Positions 17,629 to 26,337 of a DNA stretch of 64,000 nt are shown here, in pieces. The stretch covers positions 372,001-436,000 of the forward strand of contig JANQEU010000075.1 of assembly GCA_028278225.1 (NCBI GenBank), written 5' to 3'. The translations under genes were made by a program, and so were the position numbers. Every line of letters begins with the position of its first letter. Position 1 is the stretch's first letter. Under the pieces are notes generated by a model that did not search any database, had not been told where the DNA came from, and was given only the letters and a program-made list of their open reading frames with translations. This DNA comes from Cyclobacteriaceae bacterium (GTDB lineage: Bacteria; Bacteroidota; Bacteroidia; Cytophagales; Cyclobacteriaceae).

Positions 17629-18938
17629 GCTCCTATCAATTCCGGCTCCCGTACGTCAACTGTGCCGTCTTCCGAAATACTGTCAAGCTGCACTTCTTTC
17701 AGTTCATTGACCAGAATCGGATCATATTTGGTTCTGACCCTCACATAGTTTTCAGTGAATCCATGCATATAGCCATCCTCAATGTCATCTTCAAAAAGTA
17801 CCGTTGAGATGTGGTTCAGTTGAGACTCATAGAAATATCTTCTTTTTTTCACGGAAAGATTCCGCAGCATCTTCGACCTTCGCTGACGTTCCGGGATGGG
17901 AACAGCATTTTCCAGCAGCAGGGCAGGTGTGTTTGCTCTTTCGGAGTAGGTAAACACATGGAGGTAGGATACATCCAATTCATTGAGGAATTCGTAGGTT
18001 TTCAGGAATTCCTCTTCCGTTTCACCCGGAAAACCGGTAATTACATCTACACCAATGCAGCAATCGGGAATTAGTGACTTAATGGTTGTCACCCTGTCCC
18101 TGTAAAGATCACTCAGATATCGCCTGTTCATGGCCTGGAGGATATTGTCACTTCCGGATTGAAGCGGAACATGAAAGTGTGGAACAAACTTCCTGGAGGA
18201 CACTACAAATTCGATGATTTCATTGGTAAGCAGATTGGGTTCAATAGAGGAGATCCTGAATCGTTCAATACCATCTACCTCATCGAGTGCCCTGATAAGA
18301 TCGTGGAAAGACTCTTTTCTTCTTCCATTCCGGATACCAAAATCACCAATATTTACCCCAGTTAAAACCACTTCCTTCACTTCCGTCTTTCCTATTTCTC
18401 TGGCTTGCTTAACAATATTCAAAATGGTATCACTTCGGCTCTTGCCTCGTGCAAGTGGTATGGTACAAAATGCACATCCGTAATTACATCCGTCCTGAAC
18501 TTTAAGAAAAGTACGTGTCCGGTCTCCAAAGGAATACGAAGGATTGTAGATATTGACCTCTTTGATCCCGGAGGCAAAGACTTTGGGTCCGGAATTGGCT
18601 TTAAAATTGCCCAGGTAATCAAACAACCGGAATTTTTCTGCCGCACCTAAAACAGCGTCCACACCAGGTATTTCACTGATTTCTTTTGGTTTCAACTGGG
18701 CATAACACCCCAGAATAGTTATAAAGGAATGTGATGATATCTTCTTTGCTTCACGGACGATCTTGCGACATTTTTTATCCGCATTTTCAGTAACTGAGCA
18801 GGTGTTTATGATGAAAATGTCAGGTGAATCATGAAAATCCACCTTCCGGAACCCCCGGTCTTCAAACATCCTGGAAATTGTGGAGGTCTCAGCGTAATTC
18901 AGCTTACAGCCCAAAGTGTAAAATGCCACCTTTTTCAT
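17625..18938 (-). CDS. mtaB: tRNA (N6-threonylcarbamoyladenosine(37)-C2)-methylthiotransferase MtaB
   Basis: A methylthiotransferase of about 437 residues that converts t6A37 in tRNA to ms2t6A37. The N-terminal UPF0004 domain carries the auxiliary cluster cysteines (TLGCKLN, NTCSVTENADKKC, LGCYAQ); the radical SAM domain has C-N-Y-G-C-A-F-C around residue 150, and a TRAM-like segment ends the protein. The motif TLGCKLNYAETS and the length separate MtaB from MiaB and RimO. ATG 18938 is preferred to the TTG one codon upstream because MKKVAFYTLGC is the usual start. A perfect -7 box lies 8 nt upstream. It leads the operon mtaB, FAH-family gene, M23 gene, bcp, all joined by overlaps. Confidence 0.95.
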   Translation of the reverse strand: MKKVAFYTLGCKLNYAETSTISRMFEDRGFRKVDFHDSPDIFIINTCSVTENADKKCRKIVREAKKISSHSFITILGCYAQLKPKEISEIPGVDAVLGAAEKFRLFDYLGNFKANSGPKVFASGIKEVNIYNPSYSFGDRTRTFLKVQDGCNYGCAFCTIPLARGKSRSDTILNIVKQAREIGKTEVKEVVLTGVNIGDFGIRNGRRKESFHDLIRALDEVDGIERFRISSIEPNLLTNEIIEFVVSSRKFVPHFHVPLQSGSDNILQAMNRRYLSDLYRDRVTTIKSLIPDCCIGVDVITGFPGETEEEFLKTYEFLNELDVSYLHVFTYSERANTPALLLENAVPIPERQRRSKMLRNLSVKKRRYFYESQLNHISTVLFEDDIEDGYMHGFTENYVRVRTKYDPILVNELKEVQLDSISEDGTVDVREPELIGA

Positions 18939-18945
18939 CAAGCTG

Positions 18946-18953
18946 CAAAGATA
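18946..18953 (-). promoter_or_regulatory. -7 promoter box of mtaB
   Basis: On the minus strand this reads TATCTTTG, a perfect match to the Bacteroidota -7 consensus TAnnTTTG, ending 8 nt before the mtaB ATG. The transcript would have a leader of only a few nucleotides. No clear -33 TTTG was seen at the right distance. Confidence 0.5.
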
Positions 18954-19072
18954 ATTCGAATAACCAAACCAGCTTGTTCCGGCAAATCCCTGTAATTTAA
19001 AAGATAAGAGGATATTGAAATCTTTTTATCTTAAAATAATCAAAAATCCAATGACTCATTTCAATAATGGCT

Positions 19073-19118
19073 TTGATTTAAATCATAATAGCAGCTCTTT
19101 GCGATTGACCATAATTTG
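19073..19118 (+). promoter_or_regulatory. FNR/NNR-type box and likely nor promoter
   Basis: TTGAT-TTAA-ATCAT at 19073-19086 differs by one base from the CRP/FNR-family consensus TTGAT-N4-ATCAA used by FNR, DNR and NNR regulators of denitrification. A near -7 box ATAATTTG lies at 19111-19118; a transcript starting near 19122 would place the centre of the FNR-type box close to -42, the position of a class II activator site. This suggests induction of the nor genes under low oxygen or nitric oxide. The regulator gene is not in the window. Confidence 0.6.
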
Positions 19119-19185
19119 GTAATTATGTGCAAGCTGCATTTTGCGGATCTAACCGATTATTACTGAACCTAAACCCAATTTAATT

Positions 19186-19611
19186 ATGCTGTCAAAAAAA
19201 CAAGCAAAACTATTTTTTTTGGGGGGTACCGCTTTTTTTATGGTCATTTTCTTTGGTTTATCCATCCATTCACTGACCGTTGGTATTCCTGAAAACACCA
19301 ATGCTGACCAACTTAATGAAGAAATTCTGCTTGGTCGTAAACTATGGGATCAAAACAACTGTATGGGTTGCCATACGCTGATGGGTGAAGGTGCATACTA
19401 CGCTCCCGAGCTTACCCGCGTTTACGATCGAAAGGGACCAGACTACATCCGGACCGTACTCAATACCAAAACCGGGTGGGGACCCCGGGGCCGCATGATG
19501 GTCGGATATGACTTTACTCAGGAAGAGGTAGAGGGACTTGTCGCATTCTTTGAATGGATGAACAATACCGATCTAAACGGATTTCCACCTGAACCATCAT
19601 TATCCAAGTAA
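19186..19611 (+). CDS. norC: nitric oxide reductase subunit C (cytochrome c)
   Basis: A 141-residue membrane-anchored cytochrome c. An uncleaved N-terminal helix (about residues 8-30) is followed by a periplasmic heme c domain with C59-M-G-C62-H63 and a likely axial Met in the GRMMVGYDF segment. Length and the sequences NNCMGCHTLMGEGAYYAPEL and GPDYIRTVL match NorC of cNOR enzymes. It passes electrons to NorB, where two NO are reduced to N2O. It is followed by norB after 17 bp and preceded by an FNR-type box, so it is the first gene of the nor transcript. Confidence 0.95.
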   Translation: MLSKKQAKLFFLGGTAFFMVIFFGLSIHSLTVGIPENTNADQLNEEILLGRKLWDQNNCMGCHTLMGEGAYYAPELTRVYDRKGPDYIRTVLNTKTGWGPRGRMMVGYDFTQEEVEGLVAFFEWMNNTDLNGFPPEPSLSK

Positions 19612-19628
19612 CCTTAAAGAAGAATACG

Positions 19629-20990
19629 ATGAAATTTGAATCTCAAAAAATAGCATATCACTTTTTTGCACTCAGCATGCTGCTGCTGGTATTGCAGATT
19701 ATTTATGGATTTATCATGGGCTTTGCGCATATGGGGTATGATGTATTCCATGAGTGGATCCCATTTAATACAGCGGTAACAACTCATAAAAATCTCCTGG
19801 TTGTCTGGATCCTTTCAGGCTTTATGGGAGCTGCTTACTACATCATACCGGATGAGTCGGATCATCCGCTATTTTCAACCGGTCTGGCGAAGCTACAATT
19901 CTGGAGTTTTGCTATTGTAGGCGTCATTGCTGTTGCAGGTTTTCATGTTGGGTGGTGGGAAGGACGTAAGTTCCTGGAAATTCCACGACCGCTGGATTGG
20001 CTAGTAGCTGCAAATGTCATTTTATTCCTGGTGATCATATTGATGACACTGATCAAAGGAAAACAACAAACCACAACATCCTGGGTACTGACAATGGGAT
20101 TGGTCTTTGCCGCGCTCCTGTACCTTCCGGGGATGGTCTATTTTGATAATATATCCGTTGATTCTTTCTTCAGGTGGTGGGTTGTTCACCTTTGGGTCGA
20201 GGGTGTCTGGGAGCTGATCATGGGTGGAATTCTGGCGTATCTGCTCATTAAGCTCACAGGTGTGGACCGTGAGGTCATCGAGAAATGGTTGTATGTAGTG
20301 GTCGGACTGACCTTCCTGTCGGGTATCCTGGGAACCGGTCACCACTATTATTACACCGGGGGACCGAGTTACTGGTTGATGATCGGTGGTATTTTTTCAG
20401 CTCTCGAACCACTGGCATTCCTAGGGATGACGGTCTTTGCCATCACAATGTATCGAAAAGGTAATAAGCGGCACCCAAACAAGCTGGCACTGTTCTGGAC
20501 ATTGAGTACCGCAATTGTTTCCTTCCTCGGAGCGGGGTTGCTGGGACTGGCCCATACTTTGCCGCCTGTTAATCTGTACACTCACGGGACCCTTGTCACA
20601 GCCATGCACGGGCATTTGGCATTCTGGGGAGCTTATGCTTCACTGGTTCTGGCCATCATGAGCTATGCGATGCCATTGATGACGGGCCGAAAGATATTTG
20701 ACAATCGAATGGGGAACCTGGCTTTCTGGTGCTCGAATATCGGCATGTTTGCCATGACAACGGCTTTTGCCGCCGCAGGGGTTGCGCAGGTATATCTTGA
20801 GCGTATTGCCGGTTTTGAATTTATGGTGGCAGCTGAGGAAACCAAACCTCATTTCTTCGTGCTGATCTTAGCTGCAACGCTGTTCACAGTCGGAATTGGG
20901 ATGTTCATTTCCAACTTCCTGAAATTCGGCTTACCCAATGATGAAGCATTGGGCACGGAAAATGAATTTAAGCCTCTGCAGGCTTCATAA
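19629..20990 (+). CDS. norB: nitric oxide reductase subunit B (catalytic, cNOR)
   Basis: A 453-residue, about twelve-helix member of the heme-copper oxidase superfamily. The segment VHLWVEGVWELIMGG holds the first FeB histidine and the conserved glutamates of NorB, and GTGHHYYYTGGP holds the second and third FeB histidines. HKNLLVVWILSGFMGAAYY near the N-terminus carries a heme b ligand. The absence of the N-terminal quinol-oxidase-type extension and the linked norC show it is a cytochrome c-dependent enzyme (cNOR), not qNOR. It reduces NO to N2O in the inner membrane, acting in denitrification or NO detoxification; no nitrite or nitrous oxide reductase gene is in the window. Confidence 0.96.
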   Translation: MKFESQKIAYHFFALSMLLLVLQIIYGFIMGFAHMGYDVFHEWIPFNTAVTTHKNLLVVWILSGFMGAAYYIIPDESDHPLFSTGLAKLQFWSFAIVGVIAVAGFHVGWWEGRKFLEIPRPLDWLVAANVILFLVIILMTLIKGKQQTTTSWVLTMGLVFAALLYLPGMVYFDNISVDSFFRWWVVHLWVEGVWELIMGGILAYLLIKLTGVDREVIEKWLYVVVGLTFLSGILGTGHHYYYTGGPSYWLMIGGIFSALEPLAFLGMTVFAITMYRKGNKRHPNKLALFWTLSTAIVSFLGAGLLGLAHTLPPVNLYTHGTLVTAMHGHLAFWGAYASLVLAIMSYAMPLMTGRKIFDNRMGNLAFWCSNIGMFAMTTAFAAAGVAQVYLERIAGFEFMVAAEETKPHFFVLILAATLFTVGIGMFISNFLKFGLPNDEALGTENEFKPLQAS

Positions 20991-21013
20991 AATGGGGAAA
21001 TGGATGATTTTTT

Positions 21014-21043
21014 GGGCTAACTTGAGAACAGGTTAGCCCTTTT
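21014..21043 (+). terminator. hairpin with short T-run between norB and norQ
   Basis: GGGCTAAC (21014-21021) pairs perfectly with GTTAGCCC (21032-21039) around a 10-nt loop and is followed by TTTTC. This is a short intrinsic terminator or attenuator 24 bp after norB. Because norQ and norD follow on the same strand with no other clear promoter, it may set a lower level for the two assembly proteins than for the norCB structural genes. Confidence 0.65.
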
Positions 21044-21067
21044 CAATACTTTGAGAATTGAATTTAG

Positions 21068-21877
21068 ATGGAAGCAAAGTCGGTCAAAATTGATGTTAAC
21101 AGTGTAGCCGAACCATTCTACAAGGCGATCGGCAATGAAATTGGTGTTTTCGAACACTCCTTCAACAACCGGTTGCCCCTTTTGCTCAAGGGACCTACAG
21201 GGACCGGTAAATCACGTTTTGTAGAATATATGGCTCACAGGCTGTCTATGCCATTGATCACGGTAGCCTGTCATGAAGAAACTTCATCCACTGACCTGAT
21301 CGGCAGGTTCATCCTCAAGGGAGCTGAAACGGTATGGCAGGACGGCCCGCTGACCAGGGCTGTACGGGAGGGAGCGATTATCTATTTGGATGAAATAGCT
21401 GAAGCCCGGCCAGATGTTATTGTGGCAGTTCATTCGCTGACAGATTTCCGGAGAAAACTCTACATCGATAAGCTGGGCGAGGAGGTAGAAGCTGACAGGA
21501 ATTTCATGTTTGTCGCTTCTTTTAATCCCGGTTACCAGCGGGGATTTAAGGAGTTGAAACCATCCACGCGACAAAGATTTGTCTCCGTATCGTTTGATTA
21601 TCCGGATCCTAAGCTCGAATCGGAGATCGTGGCTGTAGAGTCCGGGGTGAATGATTCTGAGGCTCGCAAGCTTGTCAAAATAGCTAACAAGATCAGGAAC
21701 CTTACCGAACTCGGTCTGACTGAAACCGTCTCGACCAGGCTCCTGGTAGATGCTGCCAAGCTGATCCATTCGGGATTGCCAAAAAGGTTGTCTGTAGAGG
21801 TAGCGGTAGTAGAACCACTTACCGATGATGAAGACACCCTGGAAGCTTTGAAAGATCTTTCTTCCATGATGATCTGA
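21068..21877 (+). CDS. norQ: NorQ/CbbQ-type MoxR AAA+ ATPase
   Basis: A 269-residue AAA+ protein of the MoxR/CbbQ group. Walker A is GPTGTGKS (about 40-47), Walker B AIIYLDEIAEA (about 112-122), and the arginine-finger region FNPGYQRGFKELKPSTRQRF closes the ATPase domain; a CbbQ-type C-terminal domain follows. NorQ works with NorD to insert the FeB iron into NorB, remodelling the complex with ATP. It lies after norB and 18 bp before norD, which fixes the call among the many MoxR paralogues. Confidence 0.94.
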   Translation: MEAKSVKIDVNSVAEPFYKAIGNEIGVFEHSFNNRLPLLLKGPTGTGKSRFVEYMAHRLSMPLITVACHEETSSTDLIGRFILKGAETVWQDGPLTRAVREGAIIYLDEIAEARPDVIVAVHSLTDFRRKLYIDKLGEEVEADRNFMFVASFNPGYQRGFKELKPSTRQRFVSVSFDYPDPKLESEIVAVESGVNDSEARKLVKIANKIRNLTELGLTETVSTRLLVDAAKLIHSGLPKRLSVEVAVVEPLTDDEDTLEALKDLSSMMI

Positions 21878-21895
21878 GATTGGACAGGTTGCAAG

Positions 21896-23656
21896 ATGGA
21901 ACTTGATCAGCTGCTTTTCAAACGGGTACTCAATTATTTCAAAAAAAGAGCCAGGGAATCAGATCCTAACAAAGCATTTGAAGTAACGTTAGAATCCCTC
22001 CATCCACGGCTGAGCATTCTCGGCCGTGCGCTTTCAGGTGCGAGCATACAGGTTGTCTCCTCGGAACGGGAGGGAGGCTGGAAGGATAACACCTTCTTTT
22101 TGCCAAAGGAAATTTCGCTTCATGAAGACGTCGACCTGAATGTCGATCACTATTTATTCAGGATATTCTATCTGGCAAAGCAACGTGAACTTGGCCTTAA
22201 CTGGAAGAGCGGTGACACTGAAAAAGATCAACATGAATCCCAAAAGGCCGCGTTAAACTCTTCAGAACGGGTATTACGGGAAGTGTTTTCGGAATTCCCG
22301 TTACTCAAGGATGTATATCATCGGTTAAGAGCCGGTTTGCAACGGCAGCAAAGTGAAGACACTTTCGATACGAGCTGGCTATATGGTCGTTGGATGAAAA
22401 ACTCCGGGAGGTTTGAAGAGGAACTGTTGGCACACACGGATCAGAAAACGTTTCAGGCGGATCAGACCAATCCTGAAACTGAACTCAAAGCTCAGCACGC
22501 TGATGAGGTAGAGGTGTTGACTGTGGACCGGAAGGCACAGGAGGACTACGTGTTGACCCATAATTTTGAGAAAGTTGAAACCGCGGAAGAATTTACCGGC
22601 GTTTGGCGCGACTTTGATGGTGATGATTCCCTTAAGGAGGATGCTGATGCACTGAATGATGTGAATGTCAGCCAGCTGGTCAGGGTAGATGATCCGGTAC
22701 ATTCAATTTACCAGGCGGAACTGGCAGACAATGTTAATATTGCTGAGAGCAAAGAGGTTAATTACGAAGGCCGGTATTTTTCATACCCGGAGTGGATCCA
22801 GTCGGAACGTACTTACAAGATGGATTTCTGCAAAGTCTTCCCCGAATTTCATGATGTGGAAAACAGGGATTATTATCTGAAAACCATACACCATAACAGG
22901 AGGGTACTTCATCAATTGCAGAAAACATTTGCCAGATTAAATAATGACAGGGAGCAGGTAAAGCGGCAATTGACCGGGGAGAACATTGATCTGGATGCAG
23001 TTGTGGACCTGTATGCTGACCTGAAAGCTCAGCATACACCTGATGAACGGCTATTCTTATCCTCGCGCAAACGCAGGAAAGAGCTTTCCATGCTTTTTCT
23101 GCTTGACCTGAGCCTGTCCAGTGATGGGTACGCAAAGGGTAACCGGATCATTGATGTCGAAAAGCAGGTTTCAATTCTTTTTGGAGAGGTGTTGAGTGAT
23201 TACGACGTAGATTTTCAGATTGATGGTTTCTATTCAAAAACGAGAAATTACACAAAGTATATTCACCTGAAAAGCTTTGATCAGCCCTGGCAGAACTCAA
23301 AGTGGAATATTGGGTCCGTACAACCACAGGGCTATACACGGATCGGCCCGGCCATGCGGCATGCGACGGCCTTGCTAAAAAGAAGAAAAACCCGGAAAAA
23401 GTGGCTGATATTCATATCGGACGGTAAACCAAACGACTATGACCGGTACGAAGGTAAACATGGTATTCAGGATGTGAAGCAAGCCCTACGGGAGATGGGC
23501 AGGGAGGGGATCAGCAACTATGCCATCGCAATTGAGGAGCAGGCCAAATATTATCTGCCTCAAATGTTTGGTGACAATCACTACAACATCCTTTCGGGTC
23601 CAATCGAAATGATAGATTCTCTAACAAAATTGTATCGCAGGATCCAGCAGGACTAG
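21896..23656 (+). CDS. norD: NorD, VWA-domain nitric oxide reductase activation protein
   Basis: A 586-residue cytoplasmic protein. The N-terminal two thirds are helical and charged; the C-terminal ~200 residues form a von Willebrand A domain with an intact MIDAS: LLDLSLSSDG (DxSxS, near residue 405) and FISDGKPND (near residue 505). NorD forms a complex with the NorQ ATPase and is needed for maturation of NorB. Length and order norC-B-Q-D match denitrification clusters in Proteobacteria and Bacteroidota. The stop at 23656 is only 8 bp from the convergent CHAT gene. Confidence 0.93.
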   Translation: MELDQLLFKRVLNYFKKRARESDPNKAFEVTLESLHPRLSILGRALSGASIQVVSSEREGGWKDNTFFLPKEISLHEDVDLNVDHYLFRIFYLAKQRELGLNWKSGDTEKDQHESQKAALNSSERVLREVFSEFPLLKDVYHRLRAGLQRQQSEDTFDTSWLYGRWMKNSGRFEEELLAHTDQKTFQADQTNPETELKAQHADEVEVLTVDRKAQEDYVLTHNFEKVETAEEFTGVWRDFDGDDSLKEDADALNDVNVSQLVRVDDPVHSIYQAELADNVNIAESKEVNYEGRYFSYPEWIQSERTYKMDFCKVFPEFHDVENRDYYLKTIHHNRRVLHQLQKTFARLNNDREQVKRQLTGENIDLDAVVDLYADLKAQHTPDERLFLSSRKRRKELSMLFLLDLSLSSDGYAKGNRIIDVEKQVSILFGEVLSDYDVDFQIDGFYSKTRNYTKYIHLKSFDQPWQNSKWNIGSVQPQGYTRIGPAMRHATALLKRRKTRKKWLIFISDGKPNDYDRYEGKHGIQDVKQALREMGREGISNYAIAIEEQAKYYLPQMFGDNHYNILSGPIEMIDSLTKLYRRIQQD

Positions 23657-23664
23657 GGTAGGAT

Positions 23665-26331
23665 TTATTGTCCAACCAAAATGAAGGGTGCCCAATAGTA
23701 TGGGTCATTGTAAGTGTTTGACCCTATCATTTTCAGCTTAGCCTCGCGGAGTGCAGTACTGAAATTCTTCACATGATCAAAGAAAAGGTGTTGGCGATAA
23801 AACTCGATCATTAATTCTGCCGTCGACTGATCCGTCACCTGCCATAGTGAAACCATTAGATTTTGAGCACCAGCGTAAAGCAGGGCACGTGACAATCCGA
23901 CAATACCTTCCCCTTTGGCAATTTTTCCAAGCCCTGTTTCACATGCCGATAGTGACACAAGTTCCGCATTGATCTTCAGGTTGTAAATATCCCCGGAATA
24001 CAATGAACCATCTTCGTTTTCACCGGGAGAAAGGAAGATCCTCGATAACTCCGGTTTTGATTCATTGACCATTCCGTGAGTTGCAAAATGCAGGTAACGA
24101 TACCTGTCAAGACCATTACTCTTTATGAACTCCTCCGAAGCTTCTTTTCGGATCCTGGAATCTATTCCCCATTGATTTCCTCTAAACAGAAATCCAATTT
24201 CTTTAAGTTCTTCCTCCGAGGCCGGCAGACTGTTCAACCGGGTCGTTGCTCCACCGAAGTCTACGGGTGCTACCAGGAGAATGTCTTTGTTTTCCACCTG
24301 ATCGAAGTTCTGCTGACTTCTTTCCGCCATCAGGCTTGTCGAATAATCATATGATACACTGTACTGTTGTACCAGGAAGTCTTTTGTTTCAGGGTTGATC
24401 AGTGTTTCATAGGGTACAGTGTTCAATATCCCGTCCGGGATCAATATGAGCTGTGCCAGATCTTTTGGCAGCTCCGGGATGAGTGTTTCGTAAAGAGACA
24501 TTGCCAGGAACTCATAGTCACCCATGATCCTGTATTTGATGGAGTTCCTTAGCCCACTGATCATCTTATATATTTCCGGATCTTTAAATTTTTCTTCGAT
24601 AGTTAAATTCTTGTTGGTGAGGGTGAAGATATAAAGCGTATTTGCCGCGTCGTAATAAGACACAATTGCTTCCTGATCGGACAGATGATCCTGTATCGAT
24701 CCGATATCAAAAGAGGAGGACTGATATTTGAGGTTGAAGTATTTCGGGTACTCCCGCTCCAACCTGTCAATATGATCGCGATATGCCTGCTGATAGGCAA
24801 ACAGACTGGTTTGATTCTCCTGCATATTCTCACCGCCGGCAATTTTTTGTTGGTAGAAGGCAATCTCGTTTTTTACACTATCCTCAAAGTCAATCAAATT
24901 CTGCGGTATGCCGGAGAATGACTTGGCTTTCGTCTCTTGTATCGCTTCAAGCAACACGGACGATTTGCTTCTTTCACAAAACCGGAATGCGATCTCGTTG
25001 TATTTTCTATCGTGAAATGGCTGATCTGCCAGTACAAGAGATAACCTGATGCCATTCCCATAAATGAGCCTGGATATTTCTCCCAACCTTATTTTGTCCT
25101 TTTCTGTAACGCGGATTTTGCGGATTTCCGTGACCAGGGTATCTGCCACTCTGTAGGTGTCGATCGCTCTTTTCAGGTCTCGTGCCTTGAGTGTTTTTTC
25201 GAAATGGAGTGCCTCGAGTGCTTTTGCCTTTCCAAGTAAGGCAGACAACAAAATATCCGGATTCAGATAGTTAGCCAGCGTGGGACTGTCCTCTATACCT
25301 GTGAATTGCTGACCCGGAAGATTGGCGAAAATTGATTGCTGGTACGCGTAGACTGCTTCCTTATAATCTTCCAGATCTTTGTGCACTTCACCCATCAGAA
25401 AATAAACATTAGCCACTTCGGGATGCTTGTCACCGAATAGTTTGATGTATTGCTGCAGGGCTATTTCCTGGAAATGAAGCGCCTGGGAGAAATTTCCCTG
25501 ATTTCGATAGATACGACTTAATGCAAGGGTTGTAAATGATTTATTGGGATGGTCATCAGTGTAGATTTTATCCCAGATCTGGACCACACGGTCAATTATA
25601 TCGGTGGCCTCACTGTACAAACCCTGTTTACTTCTGGCCAAAGCGAGATTGATAAGTGTGAAAGCTACCTTCGGGTGTACGGTGCCAAAAGTTCTCTCAT
25701 AGGTTTTCAGTGCCCGGTTAAAATATATGCCTGCTTGCAGTCCATCTTCATCAGCATAGATCAAACCGATGTTGTTGTAGGTGTCAGCGACTTCCATGCT
25801 TTCATTACCAAGATTGCGTTTTCGTATGTCAAGGGCCTGATTAAGGTATTGAAGAGCGAGATCTCTGTTCTCATTGTTGAAATAGATCACGCCCAGTTGG
25901 TTGAAAGCTTCCGCGCGTTCTATTTCTGCTTCCGGCGGATAAAGCCTTTCCGCTTTTAACAGGATCTCACGTGCCTCATCATTTTTTCCAATGTTCAGCA
26001 ACGCATCTCCCTGGGCACGATAAGCTTCCGCAATGAGAAAGTCATTTCCTGACAACACTTCGTTGACATAGGAGATCGTATTGTCCGCCAACTCAATGCT
26101 TTGATTATAGGCAGCAAGCCTTGAAAAGCAGAAAGCCATTCGAATGTTGCAGACAGCGTAATTTTCTAGTTGATTGTCAGTCTGAAACGCAAGTCCGGCT
26201 GATTTGTAAGTTTGAAAGGCCTCCTGATATTGTGCAGTTTGAAATTGCCGTTCTGCTAAAAGGAACAGGCTATCCTGTGCATTGCAAAATACCGGGATCA
26301 GGATCAGAATGATGGCTCTCAAATATCTCAT
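23665..26331 (-). CDS. secreted TPR-CHAT (caspase-like) protein
   Basis: An 888-residue protein with a Sec signal peptide (MRYLRAIILILIPVFCNAQ). Residues ~25-340 are tandem TPR repeats of the kinesin-light-chain type (for example EVADTYNNIGLIYADE, HPKVAFTLINLALARSKQG, HPEVANVYFLMGEVHKD). The C-terminal ~280 residues are a CHAT domain: H752 in HFATHG and C797 in LSACETGLG form the separase/caspase-like dyad, followed by GIVGLSRALLYAGAQN. CHAT proteases cleave partners in defence and regulated cell death, yet this one should be periplasmic or surface-exposed, which many Bacteroidota TPR-CHAT proteins are. Both dyad residues are present. The gene follows a beta-barrel gene by 6 bp and probably shares its transcript. 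Substrate unknown. Confidence 0.92.
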   Translation of the reverse strand: MRYLRAIILILIPVFCNAQDSLFLLAERQFQTAQYQEAFQTYKSAGLAFQTDNQLENYAVCNIRMAFCFSRLAAYNQSIELADNTISYVNEVLSGNDFLIAEAYRAQGDALLNIGKNDEAREILLKAERLYPPEAEIERAEAFNQLGVIYFNNENRDLALQYLNQALDIRKRNLGNESMEVADTYNNIGLIYADEDGLQAGIYFNRALKTYERTFGTVHPKVAFTLINLALARSKQGLYSEATDIIDRVVQIWDKIYTDDHPNKSFTTLALSRIYRNQGNFSQALHFQEIALQQYIKLFGDKHPEVANVYFLMGEVHKDLEDYKEAVYAYQQSIFANLPGQQFTGIEDSPTLANYLNPDILLSALLGKAKALEALHFEKTLKARDLKRAIDTYRVADTLVTEIRKIRVTEKDKIRLGEISRLIYGNGIRLSLVLADQPFHDRKYNEIAFRFCERSKSSVLLEAIQETKAKSFSGIPQNLIDFEDSVKNEIAFYQQKIAGGENMQENQTSLFAYQQAYRDHIDRLEREYPKYFNLKYQSSSFDIGSIQDHLSDQEAIVSYYDAANTLYIFTLTNKNLTIEEKFKDPEIYKMISGLRNSIKYRIMGDYEFLAMSLYETLIPELPKDLAQLILIPDGILNTVPYETLINPETKDFLVQQYSVSYDYSTSLMAERSQQNFDQVENKDILLVAPVDFGGATTRLNSLPASEEELKEIGFLFRGNQWGIDSRIRKEASEEFIKSNGLDRYRYLHFATHGMVNESKPELSRIFLSPGENEDGSLYSGDIYNLKINAELVSLSACETGLGKIAKGEGIVGLSRALLYAGAQNLMVSLWQVTDQSTAELMIEFYRQHLFFDHVKNFSTALREAKLKMIGSNTYNDPYYWAPFILVGQ

Positions 26332-26337
26332 ATCTGT

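Noticed and set aside
19629-20990. Quinol-dependent NO reductase (qNOR)
   Set aside because: The protein lacks the N-terminal fused cytochrome-like extension, and norC is immediately upstream.
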